Below are positions 1 through 8,187 of a stretch of 49,558 nucleotides of DNA, in pieces. Positions within the stretch are counted from its first letter, which is position 1. Each line of letters starts with the position of its first letter. The stretch is from Bacillota bacterium. GTDB taxonomy: Bacteria > Bacillota > Clostridia > Christensenellales > Aristaeellaceae. The DNA lies in NCBI GenBank assembly GCA_023404715.1, contig JAEYAR010000096.1:1-49558 (forward strand), in the 5' to 3' direction. The notes beneath the pieces are model-generated. The model was not told where the DNA came from, made no database searches, and saw only the letters and a program-made list of their open reading frames with translations. The translations under genes were made by a program, and so were the position numbers.

Positions 1-127
1 TTTCCTCCGCAAAATTGCATTTTGCTGCGGAAAAATCCCCGCCCCACCGGCAAAGCCGGCGGATACGATTACAGTCTTGCAGACGGCTTTGGGTTTGTCT
101 GGCTTCGATGGGTTTATCGACAGCCTG
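1..127. other. Left-edge stretch without an assignable gene
   Basis: This stretch leads into the terminator at 131-154. Several short frames are open through it, but none has a recognisable protein pattern or a start with a convincing ribosome binding site. It may hold the tail or 3' untranslated end of a gene that begins outside the window. A small CCGGC/GCCGG inverted repeat lies near 48-60. Confidence 0.3.
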
Positions 128-130
128 AAA

Positions 131-154
131 GGACCTACAAGAGGTCCTTTTTTT
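131..154 (+). terminator. Rho-independent terminator
   Basis: GGACCT at 131-136 pairs with AGGTCC at 142-147 around a 5-base loop, followed directly by seven T (148-154). It would end transcription entering from the left edge and insulate the AT-rich gene pair that follows. Confidence 0.75.
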
Positions 155-194
155 GTCGCTTTTTAGGAGACAGTATCGCAAGACATATTTATGC

Positions 195-223
195 TTGTAA
201 ATTCTATATTATGCTGGTATAAT
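195..223 (+). promoter_or_regulatory. Sigma-A type promoter for the AT-rich gene pair
   Basis: TTGTAA (195-200) and TATAAT (218-223) are separated by exactly 17 bases. Transcription would start near 230, about 50 bases ahead of the first gene at 280. Confidence 0.7.
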
Positions 224-279
224 TCTAATGGTTAAAATAATAACCAAAAGAACATTGCGAGAGAAAGGATAAGGCAAAA

Positions 280-912
280 ATGCAAAGAATAGACATGAAA
301 GAAGTCATTGCGTATATGGACGATCCATGTTTTGTAAATGCGGCGGACGACTATATGCTGACTACATCAAAAACCTGTCGAGACATGGAAAATGATGTAA
401 GAGATATGGGGAACAAGTTATATCACCTTCTACCCAAAGAAAAGCAAAAACTACACGAGGATACAAATGGTTTATTTGCAGATTTTTCAGATTGCTTGAA
501 TACAGATATGTATGGTCAGGGATTAATGCTGGCCAGTATGATGTTTTTAGGCAAATCAAAACCTGATGCTATAAACACGGACACCTTTTGTAATTTAATG
601 GAACTGCAAAAAAAGACTGGGAGCGTTCTTGCAGTAAAAAGAATAAAAACCAATTACAACGAGATGATCATGGTGTTGCCAAAACGGAAAGTGGATATAT
701 GCAATTACTATCATACATTTATGAATTTGTGCTTGGCACACGGATATTATACGTTTCTATTTGCTCTCGAATTTGGAATTTATATATATAAATACGTTGC
801 GACCGATTATAAGGAGGATACGAAGTACATAGACGCGATTTATCGCCTTACCATTGATGCAATAGCAACTTTGGATAGCACTGATATGTTGGGGTTGGAG
901 AATCTAAAGTAA
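280..912 (+). CDS. Unknown protein, first of a tandem paralogous pair
   Basis: I do not recognise this 210-residue protein. It has no signal peptide; the stretch near residues 160-175 (FLFALEFGIYIYKYV) is hydrophobic but looks more like a buried helix than a membrane segment. It shares with the next gene a start-proximal MDDP motif (near residue 14), a YGQGLMLASMMFLGK-like segment near 87-101 and a FLFALEFGIY-like segment near 160, so the two are ancient duplicates. It begins with ATG behind a purine-rich site (AGAAAGGATAAGG). The base composition is clearly AT-richer than nearly everything else in the window, which suggests recent acquisition. Expression should come from the promoter at 195-223. 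No function is proposed. Confidence 0.8.
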   Translation: MQRIDMKEVIAYMDDPCFVNAADDYMLTTSKTCRDMENDVRDMGNKLYHLLPKEKQKLHEDTNGLFADFSDCLNTDMYGQGLMLASMMFLGKSKPDAINTDTFCNLMELQKKTGSVLAVKRIKTNYNEMIMVLPKRKVDICNYYHTFMNLCLAHGYYTFLFALEFGIYIYKYVATDYKEDTKYIDAIYRLTIDAIATLDSTDMLGLENLK

Positions 913-937
913 AGAGCAAAAAAGGAGGGAAACACCT

Positions 938-1534
938 ATGAGCAGAATGAACGTGCAAGAAATGTGCATATACATGGATGATCCGTCTCATATTGAAGAT
1001 ATCTATCAATACGTGATATGTAATAGCTTAGAAGCGCAAAAACTAAAGAATAAAAAGCATAAACTTAGAGAAAAAGCCTATATGTCATGCCCTGGCAACT
1101 ATCAACCGATATTAAATGGATATTTAGAATGTTATATGGAGCTTGAAAGATATGAATTGCGACATGCTTATGCTCAAGGTATATTATCCGCATATAGAAT
1201 GTTTTTGAAGATACCATACTTACTAGGTAATACACCTGAAAGCTTGCTTTATAATGAACAAAAAATGTGTGAACAAAAGGTGTATTTTAGCCTTGTACGT
1301 CAAATGCAATGCCAGTATGATCAGCTCGAACCTGTTCTAAATGATGGTGAACTAGTGATACACCTTGATAGCTGGTACGATTGCGCAATTGTGTTAGGCA
1401 ATATCCATCTTCGTTTCATGTTTTTATTCGGTGTTGAATATGGATTATACCAATGTAAACTTGTTGAACCAGATTTCCGGGAAAATATGGATCATATTAA
1501 AGCGCTATATGAACGCCTCCATATTGCGATATAA
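938..1534 (+). CDS. Unknown protein, second of a tandem paralogous pair
   Basis: This 198-residue protein of unknown function starts 26 bases after the first paralog, behind a strong AAAGGAGGG site, and is probably co-transcribed with it. The matching features are IYMDDP near residue 11, YAQGILSAYRMFLK near 79, and FLFGVEYGLYQCKLVEPDF near 163. Both proteins look soluble and mainly helical. Identity between the copies is low except at these points, so the duplication is old although the pair has kept its order. The AT-rich composition matches the first copy. The pair could be a two-protein complex, but nothing seen here shows what it does. Confidence 0.8.
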   Translation: MSRMNVQEMCIYMDDPSHIEDIYQYVICNSLEAQKLKNKKHKLREKAYMSCPGNYQPILNGYLECYMELERYELRHAYAQGILSAYRMFLKIPYLLGNTPESLLYNEQKMCEQKVYFSLVRQMQCQYDQLEPVLNDGELVIHLDSWYDCAIVLGNIHLRFMFLFGVEYGLYQCKLVEPDFRENMDHIKALYERLHIAI

Positions 1535-1570
1535 CCGTCGCAATAGTCTAACATCTATCTCATTAGGCCG

Positions 1571-1678
1571 ACCTTGACTGCAGCGTTCGATTTATTCCCT
1601 GCCATGCAGGACAGCCCGCGACGTATGCCGAATATCTTTGCAATGGGCCTGATGGAAATCATGCCTTATATCGAGTAA
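1571..1678 (+). pseudogene. 3' scrap of an unidentified gene
   Basis: A frame open from 1547 reads sensibly from about 1571 as TLTAAFDLFPAMQDSPRRM..NIFAMGLMEIMPYIE and stops with TAA at 1676-1678. It has no start codon, no ribosome binding site and no upstream body, and its GC-rich codon use is like the chromosome rather than the AT-rich pair to its left. I read it as the C-terminal end of a gene whose front was removed when the AT-rich pair arrived. The family is not recognised. It may have belonged to the carbohydrate gene set represented by the next gene. Confidence 0.45.
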
Positions 1679-1741
1679 ACCGGAATGCAACCGTCACCCC
1701 GGGGCTGAGGACGGCCAAAGCACGACAGGGAGGAAACAGAT

Positions 1742-2686
1742 ATGAATATGCGGGAACAGAAGGCATGCTTTGAGCGCGAGGGCAGGATCTATGAATCGGC
1801 GCTGCTTACATTTTCGGGAGCTGAGGGCTTTGATGTTTACAATTGCTCTATCCCATTTACGTGGGCGGGACATGAATATATCTACGGACGCGTCGAGCGT
1901 CGGGATGAATGGGCGAGATCCTGGGTGTGGCTCTTTGAGAAGCGGGGGAAGGATGCCTATAGCGCCGTTCCAGGATCGATGACCTATCAGCTGGAGGATC
2001 CCTACATCCAGCATATTGGGGGCGAAATCGTGCTGGGCGGCACGCATGTACGCAAGCAGGCGGGGAATATCGAGACGTATTACGGCTACTTTTACCGGGG
2101 CAACGACCTGGAAAACTTGAAGTATTTTACGACCGGGCCGGATAAGATGAAGGATATACGCCTCGTACAGCTAGAGGATGGGCGCATCGGCGTGTTTTCG
2201 CGCCCGCGAGGCAAGGAGGTCGAAGAAAAATACGGTTCAGGCTCTGTAATCGGCTTTGCCGTCATCGATCGCCTGGAGGAGTTGACGGCGGATATTATTG
2301 AGCGCGCGCCGGTGATCGGCAATCTATTCGGAAAAGGCGAATGGGGCGGCTGCAACCAATGCTATCTGCTCAAGGACGGGCGCGTCGGCGTCATCGGCCA
2401 CAAATGCTATCAAGAGCTTGACGCGAAGGGCGTGGATCAATTGGTTTACATGAACGTGGCCTTCATCTTCGATCCGAAGACGCACGAGGCCACGGAGCCC
2501 GCGATCATCGCCACACGCAAGAGCTACCCGGACGCGCCGGCTAAAATGCCGAATTTGGCGGACTGCGCCTTTACATCGGGCATCGTGCCGCGTGCGCACG
2601 GCAAGGTGGATCTGTATAGCGGCATAGGCGATACGCATGAAGGACGCGTGGTCATCGATAACCCGTTCGGCGATTTACTGGCATGA
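1742..2686 (+). CDS. DUF1861 family protein, predicted GH130-like glycoside phosphorylase or hydrolase
   Basis: This 314-residue soluble protein has no signal peptide. The pattern of short beta-rich repeats matches DUF1861: FTWAGHEYIYGRVERRDEWA near residue 37, then YQLEDPYIQHIGGEIVLGG near 82, the DIRLVQLEDGRIGVFSRPRG stretch, and late GHKCYQELD and CAFTSGIVPR segments. Family knowledge links such proteins to a five-bladed propeller fold related to GH130 mannoside phosphorylases, but substrate and reaction are not established and I infer only sugar metabolism. It starts with ATG after AGGGAGGAAACAG. It stands alone, with a terminator directly downstream and only a gene scrap upstream, so no operon context helps. 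Confidence 0.8.
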   Translation: MNMREQKACFEREGRIYESALLTFSGAEGFDVYNCSIPFTWAGHEYIYGRVERRDEWARSWVWLFEKRGKDAYSAVPGSMTYQLEDPYIQHIGGEIVLGGTHVRKQAGNIETYYGYFYRGNDLENLKYFTTGPDKMKDIRLVQLEDGRIGVFSRPRGKEVEEKYGSGSVIGFAVIDRLEELTADIIERAPVIGNLFGKGEWGGCNQCYLLKDGRVGVIGHKCYQELDAKGVDQLVYMNVAFIFDPKTHEATEPAIIATRKSYPDAPAKMPNLADCAFTSGIVPRAHGKVDLYSGIGDTHEGRVVIDNPFGDLLA

Positions 2687-2733
2687 CCATGCCGTGTTGA
2701 TTTGGCTTTTTGCTACTGTGTACAGCAAAACAA

Positions 2734-2765
2734 AAGGTAGTCCGCAATGGGCTACCTTCATTTTT
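2734..2765 (+). terminator. Rho-independent terminator after the DUF1861 gene
   Basis: AAGGTAGTCC (2734-2743) pairs with GGGCTACCTT (2749-2758), allowing one G-T pair, around GCAAT; CA and five T (2761-2765) follow. Confidence 0.75.
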
Positions 2766-2790
2766 CGATTGTAGCGTTACATCTCGGCCT

Positions 2791-3543
2791 TTAAATGGTA
2801 TAAGATGAAAGGATATCGCATACATCTTGTTTATATATATTTCCCTTTAAAACGTCGCCGTTCGCACCAAAGCAGAGCGAGCGTATGTCCTCCGGGTCTT
2901 CCCAATACGGGCTTCGGGTTTCCTCGCTTAAATCAAAATACTCTTTTAAGTATTTGAGCGCGTTTCCACTCGGGAATATGACGTTGCCGTCGCTTGCTTC
3001 GATCCCCATCGATTCAAATGTATTGAGAATCTCTTTTGTTATTGTATTATACGAATTATACGCGTCACAGCTCACGAGCCACGCGGGATGCGTACGCAGC
3101 CGGACGCCCGTCCGTTGAATCGCGGCAGCGAACCATTTTACAAACTCAAGGGGTATGGTTTCCTGGTGAAAGGCGTCGACCGATAGCAGGATATCGTTTA
3201 CGCCGCAGTCGGCGATTTGACTGGCGACGGACTGTATTTTTTCAGAATCCCGGCTGAAATACCCGTTTGTGATCAGCTGCCTTTTGGGGATATGCATTTC
3301 CTTTGCGACAGCGTGTATCTCACAGACCGTATCGGGGTAGAGCAGCGGTTCCCCGCCAAAGGTCATCAACGACTGTATATCATAAAGCGCTGCGACTTTG
3401 CGGACGGCTTGAGCTGCGGCATCCTTATCTATATGTTCGCCGGAGTTCACATGATCGCCCTCAGAGCAATGCTTGCATCTGCCGGTACAGGCGTTTGTGA
3501 CGACGAATTCTATGCGATTCAGATTCTTTAAGTGTTTATTCAT
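2791..3543 (-). CDS. Radical SAM protein
   Basis: This 250-residue protein carries the CxxxCxxC motif that binds a [4Fe-4S] cluster and S-adenosylmethionine (C19, C23, C26 in NACTGRCKHC). FGGEPLLYP near residue 62 is the family's glycine-rich strand. The C-terminus contains LCFGANGDVLKGNIYKQDVC, which resembles a reduced twitch/SPASM end with too few cysteines for two extra clusters. The substrate is unknown. It is shorter than anaerobic sulfatase maturases, so I do not assign it to the nearby sulfatase. It starts with ATG after AGAGGAG and lies 32 bases downstream of the Nudix gene, with which it probably forms an operon. Confidence 0.85.
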   Translation of the reverse strand: MNKHLKNLNRIEFVVTNACTGRCKHCSEGDHVNSGEHIDKDAAAQAVRKVAALYDIQSLMTFGGEPLLYPDTVCEIHAVAKEMHIPKRQLITNGYFSRDSEKIQSVASQIADCGVNDILLSVDAFHQETIPLEFVKWFAAAIQRTGVRLRTHPAWLVSCDAYNSYNTITKEILNTFESMGIEASDGNVIFPSGNALKYLKEYFDLSEETRSPYWEDPEDIRSLCFGANGDVLKGNIYKQDVCDILSSYTI

Positions 3544-3575
3544 CGGGCTTCTCCTCTGCTTGAAGATTTTTTTGT

Positions 3576-4037
3576 TTATACCGCTCCTGGAACTGCATTG
3601 TCACCTCCTAAGCGGCAATGCAGCTCATAAAGAGCCGTTCGGTTTGAGTCCCACTTAAGCTTTGCTTTTACTTCTGCGTAAGACAACCAAACATACTCTG
3701 TATGTTCATGGGAGAGCTTCACATCACCTTTCCATTCGAAACCGAAAGCATATTCGGGCACAACATAGGTATCTTTCGGCCAATGATAGAGGTGTCGCTC
3801 AGGAAAAATGCCGACAGGGATATAGCACATAGATTTTAGCCCTATGAGGCGAACCCCACAGACGCCGCTTTCCTCAAATACTTCTCGTTTTGCAGCTTGG
3901 ATAGGCGTTTCGTCGTCTTCACCACCCCCGGCTATGAATTGCCATTGATCCAAATCTGCACGATGAAATACGCAGTATAGCGGACAATCGTCAACTATTT
4001 GAAATGGAATTGCGAGTATTTGAAATGGCGCTCTCAT
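3576..4037 (-). CDS. Nudix hydrolase
   Basis: This 153-residue protein has a complete Nudix box at residues 37-59 (G37..E43, then REVFEESGV at 51-59), the Mg-binding signature for cutting nucleoside diphosphate linkages. The opening MRAPFQILAIPF and the QWQFIAGGGED stretch resemble Nudix pyrophosphatases that act on dATP-like or dihydroneopterin-triphosphate-like substrates; the true substrate cannot be told. I chose the ATG at 4035-4037 because the Shine-Dalgarno GGAGGT lies just ahead of it; a TTG four codons upstream would place that site inside the gene. The radical SAM gene follows on the same strand. Confidence 0.88.
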   Translation of the reverse strand: MRAPFQILAIPFQIVDDCPLYCVFHRADLDQWQFIAGGGEDDETPIQAAKREVFEESGVCGVRLIGLKSMCYIPVGIFPERHLYHWPKDTYVVPEYAFGFEWKGDVKLSHEHTEYVWLSYAEVKAKLKWDSNRTALYELHCRLGGDNAVPGAV

Positions 4038-4108
4038 AATTACCTCCAAAAATCTAATTCAGGCGCGCGGCGCTAAACCGGGGAGATCTGAGGCCAATTT
4101 CGGTCAAC

Positions 4109-4315
4109 TTACCACGCCGGTTGTCCTGTAGCGATCAAACTATCGATATCCATAAAAGCATTACTCAACGCCTCGGAATGATACATTTTATCCATGTTAT
4201 ATACGAAATCCGTCAGGTTTTTCTCGTCCAACGTCTTTAGCACTTCACCCGCCGTCGTCTCTTTATATGCCGCATAACTTTCAAGCAAGTAGGTAAAGAA
4301 TACAAACTGTTTATG
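4109..4315 (-). pseudogene. DUF3791-like protein remnant without a start codon
   Basis: The frame reads HKQFVFFTYLLESYAAYK, continues through TTAGEVLKTLDEKNLTDFVY and SEALSNAFMDIDSLIATGQP, and ends W-stop at 4109. This is the pattern of small DUF3791-type helical proteins encoded beside DUF3990 in Clostridia. Where ATG would be expected the sequence has CAT, preceded by a stop, so normal initiation is lost unless an internal TTG is used. It overlaps the neighbouring DUF3990-like remnant in another frame. The family assignment is from memory of the motif pattern. Confidence 0.6.
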
Positions 4316-4560
4316 TCAACATTTGATGCGTCTGAGAGTCCAGAAATAATCATATCAAATTTTGGACCTCTATATATGCCTCTTCTGTTTTGTGCTACAA
4401 AATTTAACCAGTCGCCCTCCGCTTTTTGAAAGCATAAAAGAGATAATTTCTTTACAGCATCTTCATCATATGCAATCAAATTTTGGGAACTGGATTTTTT
4501 TGCCTCTAGTTCTTCTGTTGCTGGACAAATTTTTTTCCTTGCACCTTTTAATCGTTGATA
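4237..4560 (-). pseudogene. DUF3990-like protein remnant
   Basis: An AT-rich open frame without a proper start holds WLNFVAQNRRGIYRGPKFD followed by MIISGLSDASNVDIN, which resembles the conserved core of DUF3990 proteins (WL.FV..NR then YD.V.GP). The front half, where those proteins carry their glycine-rich region, is missing; a TAA closes the frame just upstream. The tail after about 4310 runs into basic, unrelated codons because the true downstream partner is in a different frame. DUF3990/DUF3791 pairs have been thought of as toxin-antitoxin-like, but that is inference. Confidence 0.5.
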
Positions 4561-4646
4561 TTATATCATGATTTTATTTGCGAAGGAAGATGATCATACA
4601 AAGCGTGATCAATAAATATGTGATAGGGATGTAAGCGTCACTTATT

Positions 4647-4693
4647 TATACAAAACCCGCATCGGGCTGCAAAGCACAGGCCCGATGCGGGTT
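4647..4693 (-). terminator. Rho-independent terminator of the tct-sulfatase operon
   Basis: A 14-base perfect stem joins AACCCGCATCGGGC (4654-4667) to its complement at 4680-4693 around a 12-base loop. On the minus strand it lies just after the sulfatase stop codon and is followed by TTTTG, so it ends the operon that starts near 9276. Confidence 0.8.
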
Positions 4694-4707
4694 CATCAGA
4701 TATGTTT

Positions 4708-6072
4708 TTAATCCATGATGACGGGCGACGCGCCCTCCGCGCGGCGAATCCACGCCAGCAGCCGCTCGCGCAGCAGCGCCTTGATAGGCGCGTACGCGTC
4801 CTCGTGCACGAGGTTATTTAGCTCGTTGGGGTCCGTCCGCAGGTCGTAGAGGTAGTCGTCCGCGTAGACGTCGGAGGCGGCGCGCGCGCCGCCGTTTACG
4901 CCCGGCGCATAGACGGCGTAGAGGTAATCCGCCGTACGGATGCAGCGGGCGACGCGGCTCTCGCTGATCTGCGCGAACACCTCGTTAGGGCGATCGGGGT
5001 CCTTCTTCGCGACGACGTCCGCCAGGTTTTCGCCGATCATCCGGTCGCCCACGTCGACACCCGCCAACGCAAGGACCGTCTTGGGCAAGCTCTCGGTGCT
5101 GACCAGCTGCTCCTCCACCAGGCCGCCGGTGAAGGGACCACCCGCGATCACCAGCGGCACGCGCAGGGCGGCGTCGTGGCAGGTGCGCTTGTAGTCGTCG
5201 TAGCCGCACAGGTGGCCGTCGCGGTTGCGGGTGCGGAAGTGCGATCCGTGATCGGAGGCGAAGAGGATCACCGTATTGTCGTATAAGCCCTCTTTTTTCA
5301 GCCGGTCGATCAGCTTGCCAAGGTTTTCATCCAGCGCCGCGCACGCGCCCAGGTAATCGGGGTACTCCTCGCGGTAGTCGCCCTTAAGCGCCGCGAGGTC
5401 GGCGGGCAGCTCGTAATGCGCGTACTTTTCCTTCGAGCCTTTGGGCCCCTCGTAATGGCCGCGATCGTTTTGATGGTGCGGCTCGATGTGGGAGATCGTC
5501 ATGAAAAAGGGCTTGTCGCCGCTGTATTGATCGAAGAATTCGAGCGCTAGATTGGTGATACAGTCCGCGCGGTAGCCTTTGAAGTCGATACGGTTATTGT
5601 TCTCGTCAAAGACATACCCGTCGTAGCCGTGGGATGTGAATTCCAGCACGTCGGCGGCGCGCCAGAAGCCCGTATAGCCGCCGCGGTATTCCGGGGGGAT
5701 GGCGGTGACCGTATGATCGATTTTCGGCGGCTTTTCGAGCTCGCCGTCGCTGGCTAGGTGCCATTTGCCGATGTAGGCGGTCTCGTAGCCCGCCTCCTCG
5801 ATGTACTGGGCCAGCGTCTTGACGCCGCGCGGCAGCATGACGTTGTTGCGGAAGCATCCGGTTTCCGTCGGGTATTTGCCCGTCTGAAACAGCGCGCGGC
5901 AGGGCCCGCAGACCGGCTGGGGGGTAAACGCATGCTCAAAACGGACGCCCTCTTGCGCCAGCTGATCGAGCCGCGGGGTGATGGGCAGCTTCTGGCCGTA
6001 GCAGCCGCAGGTATCGGCCCGCTGTTGATCGGTGAAGTAGAATACGATATTAGGCTTTTGCAGAGGGGCCAT
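4708..6072 (-). CDS. Cysteine-type sulfatase (alkaline phosphatase superfamily)
   Basis: This 454-residue protein hydrolyses sulfate esters (predicted). The start NIVFYFTDQQRADT gives the first metal-binding aspartate, and CGPCR at 55-59 is the C-x-P-x-R signature whose first cysteine must be oxidised to formylglycine; it is followed by the usual TGKYPTETG. GYETAYIGKWHL near 115 and FASDHGSHF near 285 are further sulfatase landmarks. There is no signal peptide, so it acts in the cytoplasm. The ATG overlaps the tctA end by 23 bases, which couples its translation to the transporter and suggests that the imported solute is sulfated or is released by desulfation. No maturase is recognised in the window. 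Confidence 0.93.
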   Translation of the reverse strand: MAPLQKPNIVFYFTDQQRADTCGCYGQKLPITPRLDQLAQEGVRFEHAFTPQPVCGPCRALFQTGKYPTETGCFRNNVMLPRGVKTLAQYIEEAGYETAYIGKWHLASDGELEKPPKIDHTVTAIPPEYRGGYTGFWRAADVLEFTSHGYDGYVFDENNNRIDFKGYRADCITNLALEFFDQYSGDKPFFMTISHIEPHHQNDRGHYEGPKGSKEKYAHYELPADLAALKGDYREEYPDYLGACAALDENLGKLIDRLKKEGLYDNTVILFASDHGSHFRTRNRDGHLCGYDDYKRTCHDAALRVPLVIAGGPFTGGLVEEQLVSTESLPKTVLALAGVDVGDRMIGENLADVVAKKDPDRPNEVFAQISESRVARCIRTADYLYAVYAPGVNGGARAASDVYADDYLYDLRTDPNELNNLVHEDAYAPIKALLRERLLAWIRRAEGASPVIMD

Positions 6073-7561
6073 CGGCTTTATTCCTTCCTTCTTTAAACTT
6101 GGCGTACAGCACGGAGGCGACGACGAGCACCGTCAGCGCGATGAAGACGATGCAGTAGGGGCTGGAGAAGAAGATGGACGCGCTGCCCCTGGAGAGCTGC
6201 AGCGCCCGGCGGAAGTTGGTCTCCGTCATCTTCCCCAGCACGAGGCCCAGCAGGATCGGCACGGCGGGAAAGTTGATCTTGCGCAGCAGCCATGCGATGG
6301 CGCAAAAGACGAGGGTGACGCCGACGTCGAAGTAGCTCTTGTTTACGGAGAACGCGCCCGCGAAGCAGAAGACGACGATAATCGGCGTGAGGATCTCCTG
6401 TGGCACGCTGACGATCTTGGCGAACAGGTTCGTCAGGAACTTCCCCTGTATAAACATGAAGAGGTTGACGAGGATCAGGCCGAGCATGATGGCGTACATG
6501 ATGTCGCCCTGCTCGGTGAAGAGGCTCAGGCCCGGGTTGAGGCCGTTGATCATCAGCGCCGAGAGCATGATGGCCACGCAGCCGTCGCCGGGGATGCCCA
6601 GTGTCAGCAGCGGGATGAGCGTCGCCCCCGTCACAGCGTTGTTCGCCGATTCCGCCGCGGCGATGCCCTCGACGGAGCCGTGACCGAACTCCTCCTTGTG
6701 CTTGGACATCGCCCGCGCCCGGTCGTAGCTGAACCAGGAGGCCATCGACGCGCCGGTACCCGGGATGATGCCGATGATCGTGCCGATGATGGAGCTGACG
6801 AGCATCGGCAGCGCCATGCGCTTCTTTTCTTCCCTCGTGATCTTTCCGCCGTCTTTGAGCTTGGACGTATCCATGATCAGGCGGTCTTCCTTCAATTCGG
6901 CCTTTGAGAGCACCTGCACCAGCGCAAACAGGCCGATGAGGCAGATCGCCAAATCCAGCCCCAGGTAGAGCCGCTCCACCCCAAACGTCAGGCGCGCACG
7001 GCTGCTCATGGGGTCGGAACCGATGCAGGAGATGAGCAGGCCGAGGCACGCGGCGATGATGCCCTTGCACATGCTGGCCCCCGAGATGCCGGCGATGATC
7101 GTCAGGCCGAAGAGGCAGACGAGGAAGTACTCCGCCGTGCCCAGCTGCGCGGCGACCTTGGCCACCTGCGGCGCAAGGAACAGTAGCACGAACGCCGAAA
7201 AGATGCCGCCGAACGTGCTGGCGTACAGCGCGATCTTGAGGGCGGCCTTCGTGCGCCCCTTTTGGTTCAGGGGATAGCCGTCCAGCATGGTGGCCGCAGC
7301 GTGCGGGGTGCCGGGTGTGTTGATGAGGATGGCGCTCACGCTGCCGCCGTAGCCGCCCGCGCAGTAGATGCCCAGAAGGAACATCATGCCCGGGATGGCG
7401 CTCATCTGATACGTGAAAGGCAGGAAGAGGATGATGCACAGGATGACCGTAAGCCCCGGAATGGAGGCAAACACGCTGCCGATGAAGACGCCGAGGTTGA
7501 TCCACAGCAGGTTTTGAAAGGTAAAGAGGTTTTGCAGCGCCGGAACGATGTATTCAAGCAT
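6050..7561 (-). CDS. tctA: Tripartite tricarboxylate transporter, large membrane subunit TctA
   Basis: This 503-residue, very hydrophobic protein has about a dozen membrane segments. The family hallmarks are the N-terminal GVFIGSVFASIPGLT and the PGTPHAAATMLDGYPL stretch near residue 82, and the second glycine-rich motif IIGIIPGTGASMASWFSYD near 262. It forms the main permease of a TctABC system, which moves a carboxylate-type or similar solute delivered by the periplasmic-type binding protein, usually with sodium. It starts with ATG after GGAGGT. Its end overlaps the sulfatase start. Confidence 0.95.
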   Translation of the reverse strand: MLEYIVPALQNLFTFQNLLWINLGVFIGSVFASIPGLTVILCIILFLPFTYQMSAIPGMMFLLGIYCAGGYGGSVSAILINTPGTPHAAATMLDGYPLNQKGRTKAALKIALYASTFGGIFSAFVLLFLAPQVAKVAAQLGTAEYFLVCLFGLTIIAGISGASMCKGIIAACLGLLISCIGSDPMSSRARLTFGVERLYLGLDLAICLIGLFALVQVLSKAELKEDRLIMDTSKLKDGGKITREEKKRMALPMLVSSIIGTIIGIIPGTGASMASWFSYDRARAMSKHKEEFGHGSVEGIAAAESANNAVTGATLIPLLTLGIPGDGCVAIMLSALMINGLNPGLSLFTEQGDIMYAIMLGLILVNLFMFIQGKFLTNLFAKIVSVPQEILTPIIVVFCFAGAFSVNKSYFDVGVTLVFCAIAWLLRKINFPAVPILLGLVLGKMTETNFRRALQLSRGSASIFFSSPYCIVFIALTVLVVASVLYAKFKEGRNKADGPSAKA

Positions 7562-7573
7562 TTTTTACCTCCG

Positions 7574-8101
7574 TCAAAAGAGCACGCCCAGGCCAAAGCG
7601 GAAGGCCGCCCAGATGAGCACGGCCGCCGACAGCGTGACGGCGTAATACAGCGGCTTTTTACACCGGAAAAAGAGCAGCATCAGCACCACAAAGGCGCAC
7701 GAGCCGACGGCGAAGTTCGTCCACTGGCAGACGAAGTAATAGACGAGCATGAACAGGAAGAGGAGGAGCGCCTTGACCTCCACCAGCAGATTGATCGCCG
7801 TGGTCTTGACGGGCTGCCTGCGCACGATCTTGACGATCTGCGTGACGATTAAGACGAGGCTGCAGGCGATCATGATGTACATCAGCAGATTGGGGAAGGC
7901 GCGGCCGTTCACGATCTCCTTTTTCTTGATTTCGATTTGATCGGGAATGATGAAGAGCATCGCCAGGCCGAACAAAAGGAAGAGGATGCCGCCCAACAGG
8001 TCCGTCGGGATGTTCCACTGCCTCTTTAGCAGCTTTGCGCCCATGCCGTCGAGCGTCCGGTCGATGCGTTGGCCCCAGCCGGAGGCATTGTCGTTTTTCA
8101 T
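7574..8101 (-). CDS. tctB: Tripartite tricarboxylate transporter, small membrane subunit TctB
   Basis: This 175-residue protein has four predicted membrane helices (near residues 30-47, 67-86, 102-122, and a pair merging near 125-170), the size and topology of TctB. It partners TctA. I chose the ATG at 8099-8101 because it follows GGGAGGATAAC; an upstream in-frame ATG lies in the terminator hairpin region and would add an implausible leader. Twelve bases separate it from tctA, so the two are co-translated or nearly so. Confidence 0.85.
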   Translation of the reverse strand: MKNDNASGWGQRIDRTLDGMGAKLLKRQWNIPTDLLGGILFLLFGLAMLFIIPDQIEIKKKEIVNGRAFPNLLMYIMIACSLVLIVTQIVKIVRRQPVKTTAINLLVEVKALLLFLFMLVYYFVCQWTNFAVGSCAFVVLMLLFFRCKKPLYYAVTLSAAVLIWAAFRFGLGVLF

Positions 8102-8126
8102 GTTATCCTCCCGTATCAGCTTGCGC

Positions 8127-8166
8127 AAAAAGGGCAATGCAGGGTTTACGGGACGCTGCATTGCCC
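8127..8166 (-). terminator. Rho-independent terminator between tctC and tctB
   Basis: An 11-base perfect stem (GGGCAATGCAG at 8132-8142 with its complement at 8156-8166) is followed on the minus strand by TTTTT (8131-8127). It lies inside the operon, so part of the message should end after the binding-protein gene, giving more TctC than membrane subunits. Confidence 0.8.
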
Positions 8167-8187
8167 TCAAAGCGCTATCGCAGTTGC

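Noticed and set aside
22..222. A 66-residue plus-strand frame at the left edge
   Set aside because: It reads through the terminator hairpin and the next promoter and has no ribosome binding site.
2791..3543. The radical SAM protein as the maturase of the sulfatase
   Set aside because: Too short, only the single radical SAM cluster motif plus two C-terminal cysteines, and in a different operon.
6093..7505. Long arginine/histidine-rich frames antiparallel or out of frame to GC-rich genes, such as the 470-residue frame over tctA
   Set aside because: Composition is that of shadow frames in GC-rich DNA and the true gene in each place is clear.
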